DNA of 64,000 nucleotides from Clostridium thermarum (GCF_006351925.1 NZ_CP040924.1:2171860-2235859), one strand, 5' to 3'. Counted from the stretch's first letter, positions 8,091 to 16,783 are shown. Translations and numbers: made by a program. Notes: generated from the letters alone by a model not told the origin.

Positions 8091-8790
8091 AATAACTTTT
8101 ATGTAAAATAAATAGGTATTCATGTGCTAATAATAGGAAATTTCTTTCCATACTAATCTTTGACCAATATTCCGTAGATTTGCAATTATGCTGTTCTTTA
8201 ATTATTATTTCCTTTAATCTAAATCCAGTTCTTATAAATATATTCATAATATTAAAGGCTAAAGGAACAATATATCCATTCTTTCTCATATCACCCATTA
8301 ATATAGCACAATATTTATACTTCTTTAAAACTCTAAAGCATTCCATTGCTACTGATTCCATAGATAGGTAGAATGAATCTAGACTCAACAGTGACAAATC
8401 TCCCTCAATATTATTACTGTACTTAATAATATTTGAATATGGTGGATGCGTACAAATTAAGTCTATAGAAGAATCCTCAATATCGTAAAGATTTCTTGCG
8501 TCTCTATTCAAAATTTTTGCACAAGCATTATCAACTCTCTGCTTTGTGATTTCCAGTGCTTTTGGATTTATATCACATCCAATGGACATTCTTCCTAAAT
8601 CAGCAGCTTCAATCAGAGTTGTTCCACTACCTACAAATTGGTCTAGAACAATTTCTCCTGGCTTAGAATAGCGTAAAAGTATATTTCTCGGTACATATGG
8701 GCTCCAATTACCGGGATAATCTCCTCTATGCGTAGACCAGCTCCCCCTTTCTTTAAAGCTCCATATTGTTGTTGCCTCAAGTTTTTCCAT
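8089..8790 (-). CDS. Site-specific DNA methyltransferase (N4/N6 amino class)
   Basis: Residues 17-45 (STHRGDYPGNWSPYVPRNIL) lead into motif I VLDQFVGSGTTLIEA and, later, the catalytic motif IV as THPPY (LICTHPPYSNI). The order motif I then motif IV, and HPPY in place of DPPY or SPPY, set it apart from the other two methylases in the cluster; whether it targets adenine or cytosine-N4 cannot be said. At 233 residues it is compact and lacks an obvious target-recognition insert. AGGAAGTG precedes the ATG. It lies upstream of the DpnA-like gene on the same strand, separated by a terminator and a promoter region, so it is probably a separate transcription unit and may act with a different recognition sequence. 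Confidence 0.75.
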   Translation of the reverse strand: MEKLEATTIWSFKERGSWSTHRGDYPGNWSPYVPRNILLRYSKPGEIVLDQFVGSGTTLIEAADLGRMSIGCDINPKALEITKQRVDNACAKILNRDARNLYDIEDSSIDLICTHPPYSNIIKYSNNIEGDLSLLSLDSFYLSMESVAMECFRVLKKYKYCAILMGDMRKNGYIVPLAFNIMNIFIRTGFRLKEIIIKEQHNCKSTEYWSKISMERNFLLLAHEYLFILHKSY

Positions 8791-9088
8791 AACTTCACTT
8801 CCTAAAATGTTTTATCTTAATTATGAACATACTTACGCATATTATTCATTTTATAGAACTTTAAGTTAATTAATCTGCTGGTGTTTTTGTCAAAATAATT
8901 GGAGAGCAATTACCAGTGTATATAAATCCCCCTCATAACTATGATTGAATAAATTAGTTTAGAATTTGTAAAAGCTATAAAATGTCTTTTTATTCAGTTT
9001 TGCATTAAAATCTATACTTGTCCATAATAACTATGACTCGATAATTGTAAGCCATTTATAAGTTTCTATAATAAATTCTGTTTCATCC

Positions 9089-9916
9089 TTAGATACGCTG
9101 TATGATGCTTTTGCTATTTGGTTTAATTTCTGATATATACTCTGCAAATTTAGAGCTTGTATACTGTGATCCTAAATCACTGTGTAATATAACCTGTTTG
9201 CCTGGTTTCTGACAGTTGTGGAAAAATCTCTTTTTAAGATGTTTTCCCTTTCTTCTACCTTGTTTTTAGATGAATAGGTCTTGTACTTCTTACAAACTAT
9301 TGACTTTATACCCAAATCATTCATGAAACTTTGAACTCTCTTTAGATTTATGGATTCTCCTTGATTTATTGGTGTTTTATGGATCTTGGGAACTCCATAA
9401 CGTTTTTTATTATCATTATATATTTTAAGAATTTCTTCTTTTAATCTTTTATTCTCAATACTTCTTTTACTTTCAACTTGGTTAAGGCTTTTGTAATAAG
9501 ATCTTCTTGAAACTTTTAGCAGTTTACACATTAGCTTAACATCATGTTTGTCCTTATTATCATATATGAATTTAAAGATAGAATCTACTTTTTCACGAAT
9601 ATGGTCATGGCTTTTTTTAGTAGTTCATTTTCCTCCTTAATCCTAGCTATCTCCTGTTTCAATGCTTTATATTCTTTCATAGTTACAACTTCACCTTCAT
9701 CAATAGTAACAGGCCTAGATTTTTTTATCCAACCGTTAATAGTAGACTTTGAAATGCTATATTCCCTACTTAGCTCTGCTAAATTTTTTCCTCAATTATA
9801 TAGCTCTACTATTGTATTTTTAAATTCATCTGTATATTTATTTTGATTTCTTGCCATTTTGTAGACACATCCTCTCTCTAATTTTATTTTAATTTGTTCG
9901 AGTTATTGTGTCTACA
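9089..9916 (-). mobile_element. IS3 (IS150-group) element remnant
   Basis: OrfA begins at 9857 (MARNQNKYTDEFKNTIVELY) and encodes the helix-turn-helix part with an in-frame TGA after LYN; it ends at 9585 after GTGAAAAAGTAG, where the usual -1 shift enters OrfB. OrfB (MCKLLKVSRRSYYK, then KRYGVPKIHKT and INLKRVQSFMNDLGIKS) is complete up to KRDFSTT, then jumps out of frame to QVILHSDLGSQYTSSKF, which carries the second catalytic Asp. The middle of the integrase core with the first Asp is deleted. TGTAGACACA and its inverse occur at 9860-9869 and 9907-9916; the outer copy is probably the left end. No right end was found. Dead element. Confidence 0.8.
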
Positions 9917-10041
9917 AAACTATACCAGCACAATGTATCTTTCCACTAATAAAAAGTCCACTTTAATTACTATGCATACTAATATCATTTTACAAAATAT
10001 ACAATAAATCATGTCTATATAAATTCATTTGTCTCCTCCCA

Positions 10042-10353
10042 TTAATCACACACCCTCTCCAACACTACCCCATCCTTAAATCCCCCTCTCTCTTCTCTCT
10101 TCTCTTCCCTCTTCTTCATAAGCTCCTCTTCACTATACCCCAAACTCTCAGCCAACCCAAAAAGTACTTCCATTACATCCGCCAGCTCTTCCAGGTTTTT
10201 ATCCTTTAAGAACTCTCCAACTTCCTCCTGAAGCTTGGCTTCCAGTAACTTATAGTGTTCTTCTTTATCAGCTATGCGGATCTCACATTTCTTGCCACTG
10301 GCTTTTATCACCTGTGGTATCTTATCTCTAACTAGTTTGTTATATATCTTCAT
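10042..10353 (-). CDS. MazG-like nucleoside triphosphate pyrophosphohydrolase
   Basis: A 103-residue all-helical protein starting MKIYNKLVRDKIPQVIKASG, the hallmark N-terminus of a MazG/PRA-PH-like family. The metal-binding helices are visible as EEVGEF (about residue 43) and EELADVMEVL (about residue 55), matching the ExxE...ExxD pattern. The tail is very charged (KKREEKREERGG). Its start overlaps the end of the PLD-helicase gene by 14 bases, so the two are translated together. The family cleaves (d)NTPs or related nucleotides to monophosphates; here a role in nucleotide-based defence beside the helicase is inferred only from context. Confidence 0.8.
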   Translation of the reverse strand: MKIYNKLVRDKIPQVIKASGKKCEIRIADKEEHYKLLEAKLQEEVGEFLKDKNLEELADVMEVLFGLAESLGYSEEELMKKREEKREERGGFKDGVVLERVCD

Positions 10354-12853
10354 CTTTACTCTCCAATCTTTCTTTATAAAATCTTCTTGTTCTATAACCT
10401 ATTGTATCTTTAAAATGTCTTAAAAACTGGCTATTATTCTTAAAATCAGCCAACTTATCACTCAAACAGTATAGCCCATCCTTTTCGTAGAAAAACTCAG
10501 AGGCACCGTTTATAAAAGCATCCTTTGGATTTTTAGCTATTCTTAAATATTCTTTTTCTCCAAAGCTCTTATAGTTTTTTGTACTTGCATTTCTTAAAAG
10601 GTCTATTCCGTTTGACCCACGATTGTAAAAATCCCTAAAGTTCTCGTATATGTCCTTATCAGTAAGCTCTAATTTTAGCCTGCCCTTATTATAAAATGCA
10701 AGCAGCAGAGGCATCTTATAGGTTTGTGTCATAACTGTTGTTTCTATCTTTTTCAAGAAGTCATGTGCCACAGTTCCGACAAGGCCATTTTCCTCTTCTT
10801 CCAGTTCTTCTATTCTATCCAAAAATCCCAAATAATCATTCAGCACATTTACCTTAGCCTTACTCTTCATATTTATATAAATTTCATCATCCATATAAGT
10901 AAGAAGCTCCAGTCTTGACGGTCTGTGTCCAAGATCTTCTTTTATTCTGTAGAATTCCTCAATAATCTTATCCTCCAGCTTTTTCGTCTGTTCAGCCATT
11001 CTTTTGAATATATCCACTAACCTAAAATCTATATGGATAAAGCAATCCTCAGGGTATTCTTCCTCTGAGGGTATAACCCCTGATGCTTTTACTTTTGCAG
11101 GTATCTTTGCTTTTCCAGTTAACAGGAAGGGTATAAGGTTTGCCTTCTTATAATTACCTATAAAATCCAATACATTGAGATAGTTTTTCCCTGCTGCTCT
11201 TCGTAAACCTCTTCCAAGTTGCTGTAGAAATACTGTCGGGGATTCTGTGGGTCTTAAAAACATAACCAGGTCAACAGCAGGAATGTCTAGACCTTCGTTG
11301 AACATATCCACAGAGAATATGACATTTATTTCTCCCTTTTTTAACTTGTTCACTGCCTCTTCCCTATCCATAGAAAAGTTACCACTGGGTGAACTCACAA
11401 CCGCTGCAGCTTTTACTCCATTCTTTGAAAAGAATTCTGCCATATATTCTGCATGCTTTCTTGAGGAGCAGAAGCCCAGTGCCCTGCTTGTTTTGTAGGC
11501 CTTGTAATTGTCCAGAATTAACTGGGCTCTCCTATTAATCATTAGAGCCTCTTCCAAGGACTTTTCTTCATATTTGCCGTTCCTGTATTCCACATTTTCA
11601 TAGTTTACCGTTTCATCATAAATTCCATAATACCTAAATGGTACCAGCCAGCCCTTGTTTATCGCAGAATCCATCCTTACTTCATAGGCCACATTGTAAT
11701 CACACAGAGCAAATACGTCCTTATTGTCCAATCTCTCCGGTGTAGCTGTAAGGCCCAGCATAAATTCGGGCTTAAAATAGTCGAGTATTTTCTTATAACT
11801 GTCCGCAGCGGCATGATGAAACTCATCTACTGCTATATAATCAAAATGCCTATCCGAAAAAACTGAACTATTTAAATATTCGTCCTTTCCGATAGTTTGT
11901 ACAGTAGCAAATAATATCTCTGCATCAAAGTCCTTCCTGTCACTGTAAAATAGGCCGGTGCACTTATTAGGTCTTACTCTTCTAAAGGACTGCTCTGCTT
12001 GCTTTAGTATTTCTTCCCTATGAGCTACGAATAATATTTTATCGAATTCTCTGGAATCAAAGGCTGCCAAATAGGTTTTACCAATACCGGTAGCTGCAAC
12101 CACCAAGGCCTTTTCTATGCCTTCTGCTCTGAGCTTCTTTAGTTCATATAGGGCTTCTATCTGAGCTCCCCGGGGTTCGTAAATACTGATTACTTTATTT
12201 TCCTGTTTATCGTTACTCTGCTCGCTGGCTTCTTCTGCCTGTTCAATAGTTCTGTAAAGCTTAGGCTTTACCCAATTTTTAGAGTACCTTTTTAATTCAA
12301 CATCATCTACTATAATTGAGTGGTTTAGAAATAAATCTTCAAAGACTTCTTTGAAATACCTAAAGTCTTCCGGATTACTCAGCTTATCTAGCCTGTAGTT
12401 CCACTCTATACCATCTGTTAAGGCAGATCTTGAAATATTTGAAGAACCTATAAACAATTCTCCTTCTTCACCACTTTCAAAGATATAGGCCTTGGGGTGA
12501 AAAGATTTTGCAGGATTATTATAAAATCTAAGATCTACAGCATCTCCCATTATATCTCTAAGCTTATAAAGGGCATGGGGTTGAGTTATATTTAGATAGT
12601 TTCCAGTAAGTATTCTTACGGGTATGCCCCTACTAACTGCTTCCCTTAATTCCGACTCTAGTAGCTTTACACCGGATTCCATAAGGAAGGCTACTATTAT
12701 ATCTATCTTAGTTGCCTTTCTAAATGCTGACTGGAGTCTCTTAATTAAATAGTCTTTGTCGCCGGCTATGCAGTTATTACTTTGCTCTATTTCTTTTTCG
12801 TTTAGTTTATCTATAGCCAATAGGTCATAGTTTGACTTTATCCCATCAGTCAT
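10340..12853 (-). CDS. PLD-nuclease/superfamily 2 helicase fusion protein
   Basis: About 837 residues. Residues 35-190 form a phospholipase-D-like nuclease domain with an HxK motif (FHPKAYIFESGEEGELFIGS, then SNISRSALTDG). A DEAD/DEAH helicase core follows: Walker A ATGIGKTYLAA, DEFHHAA as motif II, LGLTATPERLD as motif III, and SVDMFNEGLDIP with QQLGRGLRRAAGK as motifs V and VI. The C-terminal 280 residues are helical, as in DUF3427-type helicases. The ATG at 12853 is chosen because GAGAGGG lies 6 bases upstream. The gene overlaps a MazG-like gene. Similar PLD-helicase proteins occur in defence islands, and the methylase cluster is 1.3 kb away, so a DNA-cleaving defence or repair function is likely but unproven. 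Confidence 0.85.
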   Translation of the reverse strand: MTDGIKSNYDLLAIDKLNEKEIEQSNNCIAGDKDYLIKRLQSAFRKATKIDIIVAFLMESGVKLLESELREAVSRGIPVRILTGNYLNITQPHALYKLRDIMGDAVDLRFYNNPAKSFHPKAYIFESGEEGELFIGSSNISRSALTDGIEWNYRLDKLSNPEDFRYFKEVFEDLFLNHSIIVDDVELKRYSKNWVKPKLYRTIEQAEEASEQSNDKQENKVISIYEPRGAQIEALYELKKLRAEGIEKALVVAATGIGKTYLAAFDSREFDKILFVAHREEILKQAEQSFRRVRPNKCTGLFYSDRKDFDAEILFATVQTIGKDEYLNSSVFSDRHFDYIAVDEFHHAAADSYKKILDYFKPEFMLGLTATPERLDNKDVFALCDYNVAYEVRMDSAINKGWLVPFRYYGIYDETVNYENVEYRNGKYEEKSLEEALMINRRAQLILDNYKAYKTSRALGFCSSRKHAEYMAEFFSKNGVKAAAVVSSPSGNFSMDREEAVNKLKKGEINVIFSVDMFNEGLDIPAVDLVMFLRPTESPTVFLQQLGRGLRRAAGKNYLNVLDFIGNYKKANLIPFLLTGKAKIPAKVKASGVIPSEEEYPEDCFIHIDFRLVDIFKRMAEQTKKLEDKIIEEFYRIKEDLGHRPSRLELLTYMDDEIYINMKSKAKVNVLNDYLGFLDRIEELEEEENGLVGTVAHDFLKKIETTVMTQTYKMPLLLAFYNKGRLKLELTDKDIYENFRDFYNRGSNGIDLLRNASTKNYKSFGEKEYLRIAKNPKDAFINGASEFFYEKDGLYCLSDKLADFKNNSQFLRHFKDTIGYRTRRFYKERLESKDEDI

Positions 12854-12933
12854 TTTTATCCCTCTCAACTTATAATCTTCAGCTCATTTATACAATATAA
12901 TAATTCCATCTCCTATAATAATTATTTTGCAAC

Positions 12934-13326
12934 TTACTTTTTAAGAATATGAATACACATATTTTTTCTAAAACCCTTATTGTATTTCTCGAACAATGGC
13001 AATAATTTATCTTTTAATTCCTCAAGATCCAGGCCTTCTGCTACTATTGACCAATTATTTAATATGGGTTCAGTATCTCTGCCATCCATATAGCCATACG
13101 CTCTTGAAGTTCCTATTGCATAATCAGCTGCAGTATTGTTCTTATACCCGATAAATTTACTTGGAGCAAACATGTCTAACGTTCTAGAGTAGTACCAATG
13201 TCTAAAATTCCTTAACTTTCCCACCAGCTCATCACTTTGGGTAATTTCTTTATTAAAAACTTCTATATTCTTTAGAACATCATCTAAGCTGTCAACTAGA
13301 TTTAATTCATTTATTTCCTTTTGCAT
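12934..13326 (-). CDS. Unknown 130-residue protein in defence island
   Basis: No family was recognised with certainty. The N-terminal half is helical and acidic; the centre has RHWYYSRTLDMFAPSKFIGY followed by GTSRAYGYMDGRDTEP. The FAPSKFIGY stretch recalls small domains seen next to restriction endonucleases, but this is a weak resemblance. AAAAGGAG lies 8 bases before the ATG. It is upstream of the PLD-helicase gene on the same strand, 80 bases away, and may be cotranscribed with it. A 23-nt Spo0A-box motif lies about 195 bases upstream. Confidence 0.6.
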   Translation of the reverse strand: MQKEINELNLVDSLDDVLKNIEVFNKEITQSDELVGKLRNFRHWYYSRTLDMFAPSKFIGYKNNTAADYAIGTSRAYGYMDGRDTEPILNNWSIVAEGLDLEELKDKLLPLFEKYNKGFRKNMCIHILKK

Positions 13327-13521
13327 AAAGCCAACTCCTTTTATATTTTCTTACACATCCTTACATTATCCTCTTTATTAAGGCATTAATAGTTTCTTTA
13401 ATCAGATTGGCTAGCTTGTCAATTCCTCTTTCAGGTTAACCTTATAATACTGCATATTAAAGTACTCAACAACATTTGATGCTTGAGATACATATTTCCA
13501 TTGTACTAAACAACTCATAGC

Positions 13522-13544
13522 ATAATAAGGTAAATTTTGTCGAA
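13522..13544. repeat. 23-nt motif ending in a Spo0A box, copy 1
   Basis: Begins ATAATAAG and ends TTGTCGAA on the plus strand; the last seven bases are the Spo0A consensus TGTCGAA. It aligns without gaps to copies at 14495 and 18526. It lies upstream of the minus-strand gene at 12934-13326. Confidence 0.6.
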
Positions 13545-13565
13545 TAGAATAACTTTACTAAGTAA

Positions 13566-13600
13566 ACAAAAAATCCTCAGCATATCAACCGAGGATTCAA
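13566..13600 (-). terminator. Terminator after the 13678 gene
   Basis: AATCCTC (13572-13578) pairs with GAGGATT (13591-13597). On the minus strand a TTTTTGTTT run follows the stem, as expected for the gene ending at 13678. The remainder of the 13327-13677 gap has no other recognisable gene. Confidence 0.7.
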
Positions 13601-13677
13601 TTTGAGTACTTCTATTATTTATTACTCAAAAAAACTTTATAAAGTTATTGAGCATAAGCAATATATATTTAACAATT

Positions 13678-14418
13678 CTAAATTAACATATCTAATAACA
13701 CTTTAACGCCTAATTTTTCAAAAATAAAAACTAAATTATTGTATACTTCTTCTGGCATTCTATCACCTCTATTAGAAACAACTGGTTCAATGCCATATTC
13801 TCCTGATATAAACCAGCTAACTTTTTTAGAGTTATCGATATCAAATTCAGACATTGTTGAAAACTCTTTAAAATTAAGTTTATTTAGTATAACTTCAAAT
13901 TCTTTTTCCGATAGTTTATATTTCCTTTTAACATCATAGGAAGGCTCAATTACAATTTGCTTTTTAAGCTTATCTATCCAAATGGTTAGCTTTTTGCCAT
14001 TTTTTATCATGTCTAAACAAATATCTTTCCCACCATTTTTGACCTCTTCTTTTATCTTTTGGTCCAAGTCTTTTATTTCAGCAATAATCATCTTCTTAAC
14101 TTTTAAAAACCTCTTCCAGATGCATTTATTAACATAGTGCATAACTTCTTCATTCAAATTCAATTTTTCCAATAAAAGATAAGGAGATAATTTATTTCTA
14201 TTATTCATCTGATCATACAAAATTATATTTCTAATATCTTTATCTTGATCAAAGATTATATCTAAGTTTTCATCAACAACACTTTCATCCATAGGACAGT
14301 CATCATTTGATGCATATTCTAAAACTTCATTTTTTATTGTCTCTCGTTTTGGCGTTAATATTTGCAGAATATGTGCCGGTACACTCTCTTCTAAAAAATA
14401 AATTCCATAATGCTTCAC
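13678..14418 (-). CDS. Unknown protein, probably 5'-truncated or frameshifted
   Basis: A 246-residue AT-rich protein, helical and charged, with no recognised domain. The apparent start is GTG with no Shine-Dalgarno. Reading upstream, the same frame continues as HFYNYGIGYKLVKHYGIYFL, and if one T is added to the T4 tract near 14450 it joins in frame to YESKFEQDYDQEIEK. The real coding region therefore probably extends to about 14500 and has lost one base, or the 5' end has been cut off. The adjacent Spo0A-box motif at 14495 lies at the edge of this extension. A terminator follows the stop. Its job in the island is unknown. Confidence 0.5.
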   Translation of the reverse strand: MKHYGIYFLEESVPAHILQILTPKRETIKNEVLEYASNDDCPMDESVVDENLDIIFDQDKDIRNIILYDQMNNRNKLSPYLLLEKLNLNEEVMHYVNKCIWKRFLKVKKMIIAEIKDLDQKIKEEVKNGGKDICLDMIKNGKKLTIWIDKLKKQIVIEPSYDVKRKYKLSEKEFEVILNKLNFKEFSTMSEFDIDNSKKVSWFISGEYGIEPVVSNRGDRMPEEVYNNLVFIFEKLGVKVLLDMLI

Positions 14419-14494
14419 TAGCTTGTAACCTATACCATAATTATAAAATGCTTTTCAATTTCTTGATCGTAATCCTGCTCGAATTTAGATTCAT

Positions 14495-14517
14495 ATAATA
14501 AGGTGAAGATTGTCGAA
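14495..14517. repeat. 23-nt motif ending in a Spo0A box, copy 2
   Basis: ATAATAAG...TTGTCGAA on the plus strand, same length as copies at 13522 and 18526. It lies 76 bases upstream of the apparent start of the minus-strand gene ending at 13678. Confidence 0.6.
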
Positions 14518-14554
14518 AGGAAAGAAAAAAGAGCCACCTTTTCAGGCTCGCCCT

Positions 14555-14612
14555 CAGGTGCCAGGCACCTCACATGAAAAAGGAAGTGACAGCCACCTCA
14601 CAAGTCACATCT
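14555..14612. repeat. Palindromic intergenic repeat, copy A
   Basis: A palindrome AGGTGCCAGGCACCT is followed by a 27-base unit at 14586-14612 that starts GTGACAGCCACCTCAC and ends GTCACATCT. The same 27 bases occur at 16406-16432. GTGAC and GTCAC within it can pair. This looks like a dispersed REP-type element. Confidence 0.6.
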
Positions 14613-14650
14613 AAAAAATGCAAAAATCCACGTTAGCCTCAACGTGGATT
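14612..14650 (-). terminator. Terminator after the DUF6904-like gene
   Basis: AATCCACGTT (14625-14634) pairs perfectly with AACGTGGATT (14641-14650) around a 6-base loop; on the minus strand TTTTTGCATTTTTT follows. Confidence 0.8.
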
Positions 14651-14701
14651 CATTATCTCTTTTTCATTATACCATCGTGTTTGCTTAAAGCCCTAGATTG
14701 T

Positions 14702-15472
14702 CTACCATTCAATGTTCTCCGGATATTCTATTCCTTGTATTTTAATCTCTGACTTTGGCCAACCAAATTCACTTACCGCTTCATCAATCGCTTCACTAAT
14801 CTCTTTATAATCATCATCTCTGTAATATTCTACTATTCTTTTAGTAATAGGTGATAGAGTTTTCAAACGTTTATCCTTTGACATTTTTATATACTTAACA
14901 TTTAAAAAGTCTAAATACTGAGTTTCCATTAGATGAACTCTGGTATCATATCCATTCATAACATTCATCCATCTGGCAAAAGTATTTTCTGTGAGTGTAC
15001 CTTTAACACATTTCACAAATGCAGCCTGAAACACCCGAATTGTAGCTATCTTATCGTCCCAAACTACTCTTTTATCCAGGGCTTCCCTCATCAAAAACCT
15101 TGTTTTTGCTAGCATCTCCATTCTTAGCTCCACAAGTTGATTAATAGCCAGCATTATGTAAAACATCTCAGGATATAGATAATTACAGCTATAATATACA
15201 TTGTTCTTTGGAGCAATGAAGGAGTGGAAATTCATCTTTGCCTCATTCATTTGGTTCTCAATAAGTTCAATCTCCCTATCACCTTGGTATGCGTGTCTTA
15301 ATTCGTAGCATAGTCCTAGAACCCTCCTAGACATATCTATATAGGCATGATTTTTTTGAGACAGTTCATCTATTGTTACGGAATATATTGCCTCAACTAA
15401 ATTATAAAGGTCATCAAAGTCTCCACTTATGGTTACTCCGGCAAGATTTTCTGTATTTCTGATTTTTATCAT
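14702..15472 (-). CDS. DUF6904-like protein, function unknown
   Basis: A 256-residue protein whose N-terminus (NTENLAGVTISGDFDDLYNL, then RVLGLCYELRHAYQGDREIE) resembles what I recall of the DUF6904 family. The rest is helical; no catalytic motif is obvious. Its ATG overlaps the stop of the upstream SDR gene by four bases (ATGA), and GAGAGGTGG lies upstream, so the pair forms an operon that ends at the hairpin at 14625. The link between an epimerase-like enzyme and this family is only positional. The family name is from memory and is the least certain part of this entry. Confidence 0.65.
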   Translation of the reverse strand: MIKIRNTENLAGVTISGDFDDLYNLVEAIYSVTIDELSQKNHAYIDMSRRVLGLCYELRHAYQGDREIELIENQMNEAKMNFHSFIAPKNNVYYSCNYLYPEMFYIMLAINQLVELRMEMLAKTRFLMREALDKRVVWDDKIATIRVFQAAFVKCVKGTLTENTFARWMNVMNGYDTRVHLMETQYLDFLNVKYIKMSKDKRLKTLSPITKRIVEYYRDDDYKEISEAIDEAVSEFGWPKSEIKIQGIEYPENIEW

Positions 15473-16455
15473 AATTGGTTACCACCTCTCATATAATCGA
15501 CCAATAACCCAGATATCCAGTCCTTTAAATTACTGAATCTAAAGTCTAACTCCTCTGCCCTATTTACATTTATACTGTATTCAGCCTCACCGTTGTAGGG
15601 AGCCGCTTTCCCTTCTTCCGATAAAACTGCAACTTTCCCAGTCTTTTCCTCAACACAATCCCGTATTTCTCTTATGGAAATGGTTCCATAGGAACTTCCG
15701 TTGATGGGGCCGGAATAAGTTTTATCAGCAAGAAAAGCCATGAACTTACCGGCTTCATCTGACCGGATAAAGCTCATCTGACAATCTATGTTGTCTATGT
15801 ACATCGGTATTCCCTTTATAGCATGTTCCACATAAAAACGTAATCTTTGGGTATAATCATCTTCACCAATAACAAAGGGATATCTAATTGCAATGGCATT
15901 AATATCCTTATATACCTGCCATAGTGCACACTCCGCCTGTCTTTTAGCTTCATCATAGGGGAAATCTGTTCTGGAGCACCAAATAAGTTGCTTATCCATT
16001 GGGTTGAAGTCCTCTTCCTTGGTATCCCAGTGTTTTTCATAGACAGCAGTGCTGGACATTAAGATATACTTGTCGCATTTTATAACATCTAAAAGGAATT
16101 TTACATCCTTAGAGCAGTAGGCTAGATTATCATAAACAACATCGAAATGTTTGCCTGACAGGGCTTCTTTTATACTGTCTGCCTGTGTCCTGTCTAAGCT
16201 AATTCTTGAAACCTTATGGCCAAAATTATCTTTCCTTATGCCTCTGGCTGCAATTGTCACCTTATGTCCCTTTACCAATAGTTCATTAACCAGATGGACT
16301 CCAAAGTACCTTGTTCCGCCTATTACTAAAATATTAATATTGATCGCCTCCTTAGTGAGATGTTTACTTTGCTGCGAGGTACCGCTATGAGGTAACCGCT
16401 GTGAGGTGACAGCCACCTCACAAGTCACATCTTGAGTAATTGCTAAAATTTTCAT
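15469..16455 (-). CDS. NAD-dependent epimerase/reductase (extended SDR)
   Basis: Nucleotide-sugar epimerase-like oxidoreductase. The Rossmann motif is NILVIGGTRYFGVHLVNEL, and the active-site Tyr-Lys is FPYDEAKRQAE with SSTAVY before it. Length from the Rossmann strand is about 290 residues, normal for the family. The start is unusual. The first usable ATG (16455, MKILAITQDVTC) adds about 39 residues encoded by a repeat unit also found at 14586. The natural start would be at 16338, where AAGGAGG stands 8 bases before ATT (then NILVIGG), a codon rarely used for initiation. A TGTTATAAT extended -10 lies just before 16455. Substrate unknown. Confidence 0.8.
   Translation of the reverse strand: MKILAITQDVTCEVAVTSQRLPHSGTSQQSKHLTKEAININILVIGGTRYFGVHLVNELLVKGHKVTIAARGIRKDNFGHKVSRISLDRTQADSIKEALSGKHFDVVYDNLAYCSKDVKFLLDVIKCDKYILMSSTAVYEKHWDTKEEDFNPMDKQLIWCSRTDFPYDEAKRQAECALWQVYKDINAIAIRYPFVIGEDDYTQRLRFYVEHAIKGIPMYIDNIDCQMSFIRSDEAGKFMAFLADKTYSGPINGSSYGTISIREIRDCVEEKTGKVAVLSEEGKAAPYNGEAEYSINVNRAEELDFRFSNLKDWISGLLVDYMRGGNQL
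16406..16432. repeat. 27-base intergenic repeat, copy B
   Basis: Identical over 27 bases to 14586-14612. Here it sits inside the 5' end of the SDR reading frame, between a promoter-like -10 and the AAGGAGG that precedes the conserved part of the protein. Confidence 0.65.
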
Positions 16456-16530
16456 AGTATTATAACACCCTCCCTGAACAAAATATAAAGGTAACATTAA
16501 ACTTAATACTTATTTTCGGAGGGATACTCT

Positions 16531-16623
16531 ATGAGCAAAAATGATGATTCATCAACTAATCAAGGCAAAAAGCGCAAGAAGGAAACCCATGGTGGTGGCA
16601 AGGCTATTAAGAAGAACAAATAG
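16531..16623 (+). CDS. Small basic peptide (30 residues)
   Basis: Reads MSKNDDSSTNQGKKRKKETH and then GGGKAIKKNK. CGGAGGG lies 7 bases before the ATG, and a strong hairpin follows at 16668, so it has the frame of a real gene although it is too short for most gene finders. Lys/Gly-rich and without hydrophobic core; possibly a nucleic-acid-binding or spore-associated peptide, but nothing proves that. It is divergent from the SDR gene. Confidence 0.5.
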   Translation: MSKNDDSSTNQGKKRKKETHGGGKAIKKNK

Positions 16624-16667
16624 CTTATATTCCGATTTATTATTAGCAATATATGGAATCTAAAACA

Positions 16668-16695
16668 AAAGCATCGGATTAAACACCGATGCTTT
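16668..16695 (+). terminator. Terminator after the 30-residue gene
   Basis: AAAGCATCGG (16668-16677) pairs perfectly with CCGATGCTTT (16686-16695) around an 8-base loop. Confidence 0.7.
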
Positions 16696-16783
16696 ACTTC
16701 AATTTTCACGCTCTCAATGCCTAAGAAAGCTTATTTATTTTACTGTCCTGTCTTATTGTCTTTCCAGCAATATAATTGATGTC

